Source of the DNA: Devosia sp.
GTDB taxonomy: Bacteria > Pseudomonadota > Alphaproteobacteria > Rhizobiales > Devosiaceae
Assembly (NCBI GenBank): GCA_028290685.1
Contig: JAQGJI010000020.1
Location: 1-23,641, forward strand
Direction of reading: 5' to 3'
DNA length: 23,641 nucleotides
Part shown: in pieces, positions 1-6,470 of the stretch
Position numbering within the stretch: the stretch's first letter is position 1
Layout: each line of letters starts with the position of its first letter
Made by a program: the position numbers and the translations under genes
The notes under the pieces: model-generated
The model's database searches: none
The model's input: the letters and a program-made list of their open reading frames with translations, nothing else
What the model was told of the DNA's origin: nothing

Positions 1-1802
1 GCTGGCAGAACCCAGACGCCTTCAGGGTCCAGCTCACGGCGCCCGGCGCCGCCATAGTCAGGATGCTCGCTTGACCAGCACATCACCCATTTCAGTCCCC
101 CTGGTGGAGCAAACAGCGGTTCGGAAACAATGTCCATGGGCAGGTCGCGCGCCAGGTTAACCAGGAGCAGACGATGCCCAGCCGGGTCCGGTGTGAGAAA
201 GCGGATCAACAACGCCCCATTCCCCAGCACGGCACCGTCGATGCGTCGCTCTGCTCCTTGCGAGAACGTCCTGTCACCCTGGCGCAAGCTCAGCAGATCC
301 TGGTGAAGAGCCAGCACGGGCGCGTTGCCCGCCGCTTGCGCCCAGTCCAGCTTGCTGCGCCTGAAGGTTTGGGGGTCCGCAGGATCGGCCAGCCGCTGCT
401 GCACTACCGGATCGGCAACCGGGGGGAAATTGACAAGGGACTCCCGCCGCCCGGCGGCAACCTTTTGGGCGTCCTCGCCGTCCACGCCCAAAAAATACAG
501 GAAAGGCTGGCAAGAGCCAAACTCCTGCCCCTGGAACAAGCACGGCGTCTGCGGGCCGAGCAGCAGAAGTGCCGTGATTGCCCTCAGCCGTGCCGGCGAC
601 ATCAGGGCGCCCAGCCGTGCGCCGGTTGCGGAATTGGCCACCTGGTCGTGGTTTTCCAGGAAATGGACAAAGTGATGCGCCGGTGTCGCCAGGTTGTCGG
701 TGCCATAGGCCTGATCGCGCATGTTGGAGCGTTGACCCTGATACAGAAATCCGTACTTGAGAGCTGATATCAGCTCCTGCGGGGTGCCCTGGTAGTCGCT
801 GTAATAAAAGTCGTCGTGGCCCGTGGCAGCGACGCGCACACAATGCTGGAAGTCGTCGCTGTACATGGCATCAACACCCAACCCGCCACCGGCCCAGGGC
901 TCGATCATGCGGCGCTGCTGCGGCTGATTTTCAACAACAATGAACGCCGTTCGCGGTTGGGCTGCCGCCCGGACGGCCTGTGTGATTTCCGCGACAAGGT
1001 GCACTGTGCTGGCGTCGCATATGGCCTGGACAGCATCAAGGCGAAGCCCGTCAATGTGGAAGTCGGTGGTCCAGTAGACGGCGTTGTCCACCACGAAATC
1101 GCGCACGGCGCGGGCGCCTTGCTCGTAATCGTCGTAGTTGAAGCTGGGCCCCCATTCATTTTCGTAGCGGCTGGTGAAAAAGTTCTCACTGTAGGCCGCG
1201 AAGTGATTGCCCATTCCGACATGATTGTAGACCACGTCCAGGATCACGCCCAACCCGGCACCATGGGCGGCATCGACAAAGGCACGCATATCGTCGGGAG
1301 CGCCATAGGGGGCAAAGGGAGCATAGGGCAGACTGGTGTCATATCCCCATCCGAAGCGCCCCTGGAACGTTGCGATCGGCATGATCTGAATAATGGTTAC
1401 GCCGAGCTTTTTAAGCGCCGGCAGCTTCAGCAGCGCCCCCTGCCAGGTACCCTCGGAGGTGAAGGTGCCGATATGGAGCTCGTAAATCACCTGATCGATC
1501 TGGTCGGGACCGCTCCAGCTGGAGTCTGTCCAGGCAAATCGATCCTGGGTGACCACGGAGGGCCCGTCATTGCCGTCCGGCTGCCAGCGGGAGGCGAGAT
1601 CGGGAACCAGGTCGCCATCATCGATCCGGTATCGGTAGCGGGCTCCAGCCTGGATGCCCGGAACATGCACGGCAAAATAGCCATCCTCAAGACGCTGCAA
1701 TTCAAAGCTGCCCACGCTCTCGATGCACACCGACGCCGTTGTCCGGCCGCGCGCCCACAGGCAAAAGGACGTGCCGGAATTGTCGACCACCGCACCAAAC
1801 AC
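1..1802 (-). CDS. treZ: Malto-oligosyltrehalose trehalohydrolase (3'-partial at window edge)
   Basis: A glycoside hydrolase family 13 enzyme that releases trehalose from maltooligosyl-trehalose, the second step of the TreY/TreZ route in the cytoplasm. About 600 codons are visible; the family usually has 580-600 residues, so only the last few are missing beyond position 1. The frame shows an N-terminal carbohydrate-binding-like domain, then VIYELHIGTFTSEGTW, VILDVVYNHVG, the nucleophile motif HIDGLRLDAV (Asp near residue 255), the acid/base Glu in VVENQPQ (near residue 288), and FLENHDQ for the third catalytic Asp. The C-terminal part (APPGGLKWVMCWSSE) is also TreZ-like. I chose GTG at 1802 because GGAG lies 6 nt upstream and an in-frame stop comes just before it. 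A GGAAC...CATT promoter candidate lies upstream. treY and other glycogen genes would be expected to the left, outside the window. Confidence 0.93.
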   Translation of the reverse strand, partial: MFGAVVDNSGTSFCLWARGRTTASVCIESVGSFELQRLEDGYFAVHVPGIQAGARYRYRIDDGDLVPDLASRWQPDGNDGPSVVTQDRFAWTDSSWSGPDQIDQVIYELHIGTFTSEGTWQGALLKLPALKKLGVTIIQIMPIATFQGRFGWGYDTSLPYAPFAPYGAPDDMRAFVDAAHGAGLGVILDVVYNHVGMGNHFAAYSENFFTSRYENEWGPSFNYDDYEQGARAVRDFVVDNAVYWTTDFHIDGLRLDAVQAICDASTVHLVAEITQAVRAAAQPRTAFIVVENQPQQRRMIEPWAGGGLGVDAMYSDDFQHCVRVAATGHDDFYYSDYQGTPQELISALKYGFLYQGQRSNMRDQAYGTDNLATPAHHFVHFLENHDQVANSATGARLGALMSPARLRAITALLLLGPQTPCLFQGQEFGSCQPFLYFLGVDGEDAQKVAAGRRESLVNFPPVADPVVQQRLADPADPQTFRRSKLDWAQAAGNAPVLALHQDLLSLRQGDRTFSQGAERRIDGAVLGNGALLIRFLTPDPAGHRLLLVNLARDLPMDIVSEPLFAPPGGLKWVMCWSSEHPDYGGAGRRELDPEGVWVLP

Positions 1803-1833
1803 ATCGTTCTCCGATCAACCGGGTGGCCTGACC

Positions 1834-1859
1834 AATGCGAGACCGAGCCGTTAAGTTCC
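1834..1859 (-). promoter_or_regulatory. Candidate ECF (EcfG/RpoE2-type) promoter of treZ
   Basis: Read on the minus strand, GGAAC (1859-1855) is followed by a 17-nt spacer and CATT (1837-1834). This fits the alphaproteobacterial general-stress sigma factor pattern GGAAC-N18/19-TT known for Sinorhizobium RpoE2 and related EcfG factors. Transcription would begin roughly 25 nt before the GTG start of treZ. The match is by eye; the usual CGTT is CATT here. Confidence 0.55.
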
Positions 1860-1979
1860 TGTAGCGGGGAGTTCGCGGGCCGCGGCGATGCCATGGGGCC
1901 GGGCGGAGCCCCGGCAAAAACCAGCAACGCATCCACGCCCTGGTGTTTGCGGCAAAGCGCACGGTTTGCAGGCGCCCGG

Positions 1980-2004
1980 GGAACCATCGGGCGGTGGAAA
2001 CATT
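1980..2004 (+). promoter_or_regulatory. Candidate ECF (EcfG/RpoE2-type) promoter of the small membrane protein gene
   Basis: GGAAC at 1980-1984, a 16-nt spacer, then CATT at 2001-2004. The expected transcript start near 2011 gives a leader of about 24 nt that carries the GAGG ribosome site (2025-2028) before the ATG at 2035. It mirrors the candidate promoter of the divergent treZ gene about 120 bp away. Confidence 0.55.
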
Positions 2005-2034
2005 CGCTGGCGGGGGGTGGCGTCGAGGTGGCAG

Positions 2035-2355
2035 ATGTCGGAAAAAGAACAGGCTCGGCTTGATCGTCAGCTGGACAAGCTCGAGGAGGTGCTGCCCGAC
2101 CCGCCCAGTAAATTCCTGGCCTGGGTGAGGCGACCATCCCACAGGTTCGTGCGCGTGCCCTTGGCCATACTTTTGATCGTGGGTGGCATCTTCAGCATTC
2201 TCCCCATGCTGGGCGCCTGGATGCTCCCCTTGGGGCTGATGCTCCTGGCGATCGACCTGCCGTTTCTTCAAGCCCCGGTCAACCGGGTCATACTCTGGGC
2301 GGAGCGGACCTGGACCCGCTTCAAGCGCTGGCGCGAGAGCCGGCGGACGCGATAA
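2035..2355 (+). CDS. Small inner-membrane protein, uncharacterised
   Basis: A 106-residue protein. It has a charged, helix-prone N terminus (about residues 1-30, rich in Glu, Lys, Arg and Gln), two closely spaced hydrophobic segments (about 41-60 and 62-80, including LAILLIVGGIFSILPMLGAW and MLPLGLMLLAIDLPFL) and a basic, Trp/Arg-rich tail. This is the shape of a small two-helix membrane hairpin. It resembles the loosely defined PGPGW-type putative transmembrane proteins, but the exact motif is not evident, so I give no function. ATG 2035 was chosen over the longer frame from 1888 because a GAGG site lies 6 nt upstream and the extension reads as non-natural protein. The ECF-type promoter candidate just upstream suggests stress induction. 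Confidence 0.8.
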   Translation: MSEKEQARLDRQLDKLEEVLPDPPSKFLAWVRRPSHRFVRVPLAILLIVGGIFSILPMLGAWMLPLGLMLLAIDLPFLQAPVNRVILWAERTWTRFKRWRESRRTR

Positions 2356-2364
2356 GCGCGCCCG

Positions 2365-2401
2365 ACCTTCCCCCAAACGCATGGAAGATCGGGGGTGAGG
2401 T
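2365..2401 (+). terminator. Possible hairpin after the small membrane protein gene
   Basis: ACCTTCCCCC (2365-2374) can pair imperfectly with GGGGGTGAGGT (2391-2401) across a 16-nt loop, starting 10 nt after the stop codon. No T-run follows, so a terminator role is only a possibility. Confidence 0.25.
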
Positions 2402-2506
2402 TGGGGGATTTCCGCAGGGCAACGATTGCACGCCAATTGCTGAACAGGCGCCCGGACCGCGCGCAGTTGCCTCGTGTCGCACGTGCCGGTAAAACAAGGG
2501 TTTAGG

Positions 2507-2583
2507 TGGTGATCTCGACGGGATTCGAACCCATGACCCCCGGATTAGGAATCCGGTGCTCTATCCTGCTGAGCTACGAGACC
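2507..2583 (-). tRNA. tRNA-Arg (anticodon CCT)
   Basis: On the minus strand the 77-nt sequence folds as a full cloverleaf. The 7-bp acceptor stem is GGTCTCG/CGAGATC, followed by U8, a D arm GCTC...GAGC, an anticodon stem CCGGA/TCCGG with loop TTCCTAA (CCT anticodon, plus-strand 2547-2549), a variable loop GGGTC, a T arm ATGGG-TTCGAAT-CCCGT, discriminator A and an encoded CCA. It decodes AGG, a rare arginine codon in high-GC genomes. No integrase or duplicated 3' end is seen nearby. Confidence 0.97.
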
Positions 2584-2592
2584 ACGAATGGG

Positions 2593-2621
2593 GAAATACC
2601 AGCTAGAGCGGCCCGATACAA
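2593..2621 (-). promoter_or_regulatory. Weak candidate promoter for tRNA-Arg
   Basis: On the minus strand TTGTAT (2621-2616), a 17-nt spacer and TATTTC (2598-2593) give partial sigma-70 matches (about 3 of 6 each), placed so that transcription would start within a few bases of the tRNA 5' end. Position supports it more than sequence does. Confidence 0.25.
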
Positions 2622-2751
2622 GCTGGGGCATCGGTCTCGAACCGCGTCAGCAACAGCGGCCCCAAGCTTGTGGTTGCCGACCCCAGCAGCTGCGTTCATC
2701 AAATTTTGCCTTAATTGCGTTTATGCTAGACACACCTTTCCGAGGCCTTCA

Positions 2752-3561
2752 TTGCTCAAGACCAGCATCGTTCATCTTGTCGCGCTCGCGGCTCTGTCTG
2801 CGGCCTCGGTGACCGCCATGGCGTGCGAGCAATTGCGCATGGAGCCGGGTGGCACCGTGGTGCAAGTCACCGACGGAGACACGGTGGTCCTGGATGATGG
2901 CCGCGTCGTTCGCCTTATCGGCATCCAGGCGCCCAAGCTGCCGCTGGGGCGGGAGGGCTATCCCACCTGGCCGCTGGCGCCACAAGCCAGGGACACCCTT
3001 GAATCCCTGGCGCTCAACCAGCCGGTGCAATTGGGTTACGGCGGCGAGGAAATCGACCGCTATGGCCGGCTCCTCGCGCATGTGTTTATCGAGACGCCCG
3101 AGGGCCCCTCCTGGGCGCAACAAGCCATGGTGGCCAAGGGTTTGGCCCGCGTTTATTCCTTTCCCGACAACCGCTCCTGCCTTGATTTTTTGTTTGCCGC
3201 CGAGGGCCGCGCGCGCCTTGGCGGGCTTGGCATCTGGCGCGATCCCTATTACAGCGTTCGCTCTGCCGATGCGCCGGGTGACCTGCTTGCGCGCGCCGGC
3301 CAGTATGAACTTGTCGAGGGTCGGGTCCTGCTCGCCGATAAAAGCGGCGGGCGGGTTTATCTCAACTTCGGCCGGTTCTGGAAGGAAGACTTCACCGTCG
3401 TGATCGAAGCTGCGGCCCTGCGCCTGTTTGCAGCGGACGGGATCGATCCGATGGTGTTGGATGGTGCCCTGATTCGCGTTCGGGGATGGGTGGATGACCG
3501 GGATGGTCCACGCATTGAAGTCACTCATCCCGAGCAGATCGAGGTTCTGGCGGCACGATGA
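2752..3561 (+). CDS. Secreted nuclease-fold (SNase/thermonuclease-like) protein, active site altered
   Basis: A 269-residue protein with a hydrophobic signal peptide (about residues 5-24, ending AMA before Cys25), then a staphylococcal-nuclease-type OB-fold domain. The calcium-binding TDGDTV (Asp43, equivalent to SNase D21), the Arg in VRLIGI (Arg54, equivalent to R35) and YGRLLA (Arg106, equivalent to R87) are present. At the usual DTPE site the sequence is QAPK: Gln59 replaces D40 and Lys62 replaces the general-base Glu E43, so canonical nuclease chemistry is doubtful. The C-terminal half (about 185-269) is a second beta-rich region of unknown role. TTG 2752 was chosen because GAGG lies 6 nt upstream and it begins a proper signal peptide; the frame upstream runs through the tRNA. 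The stop overlaps the M48 protease start (ATGA), so the two are probably coupled. Confidence 0.85.
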   Translation: MLKTSIVHLVALAALSAASVTAMACEQLRMEPGGTVVQVTDGDTVVLDDGRVVRLIGIQAPKLPLGREGYPTWPLAPQARDTLESLALNQPVQLGYGGEEIDRYGRLLAHVFIETPEGPSWAQQAMVAKGLARVYSFPDNRSCLDFLFAAEGRARLGGLGIWRDPYYSVRSADAPGDLLARAGQYELVEGRVLLADKSGGRVYLNFGRFWKEDFTVVIEAAALRLFAADGIDPMVLDGALIRVRGWVDDRDGPRIEVTHPEQIEVLAAR

Positions 3562-5039
3562 AGGGCATGGGGCATATGGTAAGAGGCATGCGGAACGCGA
3601 TGCTGGCCGTTTCGCTGCTGGCCTTGAGCGCCTGCACGACCTTGACCAACTCCAATATCGCCGTCAGCACCACTGGCGATAATCCTGCGCCCACCGTCGT
3701 GCCCCAGGGCACCGATCCCGATGACGCGGTGATCGGCCGGCGCGAACACCCGCGCATCATCGCGGCCTATGGCGGGGTATACTCCGACCGGCCTGCGGAA
3801 ATCATGGTGGCCCGTATCGTGGGGCGCCTGCTGGCCGCGGCCAACCAGCCCAACGCCCAGTTCCAGATCACCATCCTCGACAGCTCCGAGGTCAACGCCT
3901 TTGCGCTGCCGGGCGGCTATATTTATGTCACGCGCGGCATTCTGGCGCTGGCATCCGATACCAGCGAGCTGGCGGCGGTCCTTGCCCATGAAATTGCCCA
4001 TGTGACGCTGCGCCATGCCCGGGCGCGCACCGATCGCACCCGCACCACCGCCATCGTCGATCGGGTCATCACGGGCGTGTTCGGCGGGGATATCTCCACC
4101 GATGCCGCGGCCAACCGCACGCGCGAATCCATGGCCGCCTTTGGTCAGGCCCAAGAACTCGAAGCCGATCGCGAAGGTATCGAATTTGCCGGCAAGGCAG
4201 GCTACGACCCCCAGGCGGCGGCCCGTTTCCTGGGCGTGATGAGCCGCTTTGCCACCTTCTCGGCCGGCACCGGGAAAAGCGATGAGGGCTTTTTGTCCTC
4301 GCATCCCTCCACGCCCGCCCGCATTCAAAAGGCGCTCGATACGGCAACCACGATGTTCGGCCAGTCGGGTGCCGGGGAAACCGACCGGGCTGGATATCTG
4401 GCCTCCATTGCCGGCCTCACCTTTGGCGACAGCCCGGCCCAGGGGTCGATCATCGGGCAGCGCTTCGTGCATCCGGCCTCCAAGTTCACCTTCACGGTTC
4501 CCCCCGGCTATACCTTGCAGAACGGACCCAGTGCCGTGGTCGGTGTCGCCGGGGATGGTGAAGCCGTGCGGTTCGACAGCGCCGATGTGCAGCCCAGCCT
4601 GGCCCTGACCGATTATCTCAAATCGGGCTGGATCGCGGGCCTCAAGACCGAGAGCGTCGTCAACCAGAGCTTCAACGGCATCGAGATGGCCTCGGGCCTG
4701 GCGCAAACCGATCAGTGGTTTTTCCGGGTTTCGGTGATGCGCCTCGACGGGCAGGTGTATCGCTTCATTTTTGCCGCCAAGACCGACAGCGCCCGTTTCG
4801 CGCAGGGCGCCGAAGCCACGCTCAAGAGCTTCCGGCGCGCCGAGCCGTCCGACCTGGCGCAAGTCAGCCGGGTGACGATACGCATTGTTACGGCCAAGTC
4901 CGGCGACACCGCCGATGGCCTTGCCCGCCAGATGAGCGGTCTTAATCGGGGGACGGACCTGTTCTACATCATCAACGATCTTTACCCCGGCGATCCGATC
5001 GTGCCGGGGGAGAAGTACAAGGTCGTGGCGCTGCAATAG
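3558..5039 (+). CDS. M48-family metalloprotease, lipoprotein, with LysM-like C terminus
   Basis: A 493-residue periplasmic zinc metalloprotease of the BepA/YfgC-like M48 group, whose members take part in outer-membrane protein quality control. The signal peptide ends in a lipobox, LALSAC (Cys26). The zinc site is HEIAH (residues 144-148) with the downstream Glu/Asp motif ELEAD (about 200-204). A substrate-domain region of roughly 290-430 follows. The last ~55 residues (AKSGDTADGLARQM ... PGDPIVPGEKYKVV) resemble a LysM-like peptidoglycan-binding repeat. ATG 3558 overlaps the upstream stop codon; in-frame ATGs at 3567, 3576, 3588 and 3600 are alternatives, and any of them keeps the lipobox. 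Only 3 bp separate this gene from the convergent pilin gene, leaving no room for a terminator. Confidence 0.92.
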   Translation: MKGMGHMVRGMRNAMLAVSLLALSACTTLTNSNIAVSTTGDNPAPTVVPQGTDPDDAVIGRREHPRIIAAYGGVYSDRPAEIMVARIVGRLLAAANQPNAQFQITILDSSEVNAFALPGGYIYVTRGILALASDTSELAAVLAHEIAHVTLRHARARTDRTRTTAIVDRVITGVFGGDISTDAAANRTRESMAAFGQAQELEADREGIEFAGKAGYDPQAAARFLGVMSRFATFSAGTGKSDEGFLSSHPSTPARIQKALDTATTMFGQSGAGETDRAGYLASIAGLTFGDSPAQGSIIGQRFVHPASKFTFTVPPGYTLQNGPSAVVGVAGDGEAVRFDSADVQPSLALTDYLKSGWIAGLKTESVVNQSFNGIEMASGLAQTDQWFFRVSVMRLDGQVYRFIFAAKTDSARFAQGAEATLKSFRRAEPSDLAQVSRVTIRIVTAKSGDTADGLARQMSGLNRGTDLFYIINDLYPGDPIVPGEKYKVVALQ

Positions 5040-5042
5040 GGC

Positions 5043-5234
5043 CTAGTCGATCTTTGCGGTTTGCTCTGCCATGATATCGGCGGCGCCGTTGTCGAACAGA
5101 CCAACAAGGGCGTCCCCCACCAGGGTGAAACTGCCGATGATGCCCAGGCAGGTCAGCATGGCCACCAGGCCATACTCGATCGCCGTAGCGCCTGTTTCAT
5201 CCTCGATGAATGCCCTGAGATAAACAGCAACCAT
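5043..5234 (-). CDS. Flp/Fap-type class IVb pilin
   Basis: A 63-residue prepilin. A short charged leader (about 15 residues) ends in the processing site ETG/ATAIEYGLVAM, with the invariant Glu-Tyr at +5/+6, followed by the hydrophobic helix TCLGIIGSFTLVGDAL. This is the signature of Flp subunits of Tad pili. It lies 22 nt after mutT with a GAGGGG-like site about 10 nt before ATG 5234, so it is probably the last gene of the GNAT-mutT transcript. No tad/cpa assembly genes or prepilin peptidase are in the window. Confidence 0.92.
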   Translation of the reverse strand: MVAVYLRAFIEDETGATAIEYGLVAMLTCLGIIGSFTLVGDALVGLFDNGAADIMAEQTAKID

Positions 5235-5256
5235 GTTCTGCCCGCCCCTCGCCGTT

Positions 5257-5655
5257 TCAGAGCAGATCGCACAATGATGCGATCAGCGGCTCGTCTGCTG
5301 GCGGCATGGGGTAGTCGCGCAAAGCCTGCGCCCGCACCCATTTAAGCGCTGCGTGCTCCTTGGGCTGCGGTGTACCCTGCCACTTCCGGCACACATAGAG
5401 TGGCATCAACAGGTGAAAATTCTCGTAAGAGTGCGATGCAAATGAAACCGGCGCCAGACAGGCGGTCTTGGTGGAAACGCCCAGCTCTTCCTCCAGTTCG
5501 CGGATCAGCGCCGCCTCCGGGGTTTCCCCCGGCTCGATCTTGCCACCGGGAAATTCCCACAATCCGGCCATGGCTTTACCTTCGGGGCGCTGGGCAATCA
5601 GCACGCGCCGGTCGGGGTCGACCAAGGCACAGGCCACGACAAGCAGAATACTCAT
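5257..5655 (-). CDS. mutT: 8-oxo-dGTP diphosphatase (MutT-type Nudix hydrolase)
   Basis: A 132-residue Nudix hydrolase. The Nudix box spans residues 38-60: GKIEPGETPEAA leads into RELEEELGV, matching G-x5-E-x7-R-E-U-x-E-E-x-G-U, with the metal-binding glutamates present. The N-terminal VVACALVDPDRRVLIAQRP and the W33-EFPGGK stretch are typical of MutT, which removes 8-oxo-dGTP from the nucleotide pool. The ATG at 5655 overlaps the stop of the upstream acetyltransferase (ATGA). The longer frame to 5937 is a shadow inside that gene. A different Nudix substrate cannot be excluded from sequence alone. Confidence 0.93.
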   Translation of the reverse strand: MSILLVVACALVDPDRRVLIAQRPEGKAMAGLWEFPGGKIEPGETPEAALIRELEEELGVSTKTACLAPVSFASHSYENFHLLMPLYVCRKWQGTPQPKEHAALKWVRAQALRDYPMPPADEPLIASLCDLL

Positions 5656-6401
5656 AGGGGCGCCCGCCTGTAGTGGTAGCCATAGCTGTCGGCAAAGCCG
5701 AGCGATCGATAAAGCGAAAGGGCAACGCCATTGTCCGCCAGCACCTGGATGGCGCCAAGGCCTGCGCCCATCTGCCCAGTCCAATTGAGCGCTGCGTGCA
5801 TCACCGCGCGGCCAAAACCCTGTCCGCGCCTGCTCCGGTCCACCACGACATTGAGGAACACGGCAATCTCCCCGACGGTTACAGCAAGGGCCGCTCCTGC
5901 GGGCTGCAACGCCTTGTCGTAAACCACAACGCCGCACGCGGGTACCTTGATCTGATCAAGGATGCTGCCCAGCAGTATCGCCGTCTCGAGGCTATATCCC
6001 GCCAGTGCACCCTGCACCTGGCGCCATTCCGGGTCTGCCGCCTCGAAATATCTGGTTGGCGAGGGTACCTGATACTGCCGCTTGCCCAATGGCATGCTGA
6101 GCACAAGGCTGGGCTCATGGATGTCCCAGCGTTGTTCATCCAGAGCCGCCCCAATTGCGGGCCCGGCAAGCGGGGTCAGCCGGAATGTCGGACGCAGCCC
6201 GCGGCGGCCATACTGCCCAGCCAACGCCTTGATCCGCACTTCGGCGTCCCCATCGTCGGCCAGGTCCAGGCAATGGATCGAATTGGCCCGCTTGGTGTAG
6301 CCGCGGGCAAACCGGGCCGACCATGAACGATCGGTAATTTCTTCAAGGGCTGGCCAGGCGAGGAGAGTGGCCTGCTCGATCGGGAATGGGGAAAGGGTCA
6401 T
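5652..6401 (-). CDS. GNAT-family N-acetyltransferase
   Basis: A 249-residue protein with a C-terminal GNAT fold. Motif A, the acetyl-CoA pyrophosphate loop, is VVVDRSRRGQGFGRAVM (RRGQGFG about 191-197), followed by IQVLADNGVALSLYRSLGF, the usual motif B with conserved Asn and Tyr. The N-terminal half (residues 1-140) is less conserved and may be a degenerate second GNAT domain. The substrate is unknown. It sits between argJ and mutT, is coupled to mutT by a 4-nt overlap, and is separated from argJ by a 69-bp gap that holds a palindrome. Confidence 0.9.
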   Translation of the reverse strand: MTLSPFPIEQATLLAWPALEEITDRSWSARFARGYTKRANSIHCLDLADDGDAEVRIKALAGQYGRRGLRPTFRLTPLAGPAIGAALDEQRWDIHEPSLVLSMPLGKRQYQVPSPTRYFEAADPEWRQVQGALAGYSLETAILLGSILDQIKVPACGVVVYDKALQPAGAALAVTVGEIAVFLNVVVDRSRRGQGFGRAVMHAALNWTGQMGAGLGAIQVLADNGVALSLYRSLGFADSYGYHYRRAPL

Positions 6402-6434
6402 GTCTTTACGACCACGAGCAAGGTTGCATCACCC

Positions 6435-6452
6435 TCTCCCCTTGCGGGGAGA
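6435..6452. repeat. Palindrome 19 bp past the argJ stop (repeat or terminator)
   Basis: TCTCCCC (6435-6441), loop TTGC, GGGGAGA (6446-6452): a perfect 7-bp stem in the argJ-GNAT gap. Palindromes of this CTCTCCCC-TTGC-GGGGAGA type are frequent intergenic repeats in Rhizobiales genomes. A terminating or mRNA-stabilising role at the argJ 3' end is possible, though no T-run is present. Confidence 0.6.
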
Positions 6453-6470
6453 AGGAAAGAAGCGAAAGTC

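Noticed and set aside
816..2063. 415-codon plus-strand frame opposite treZ
   Set aside because: The minus strand encodes a complete set of GH13 TreZ motifs over the same bases.
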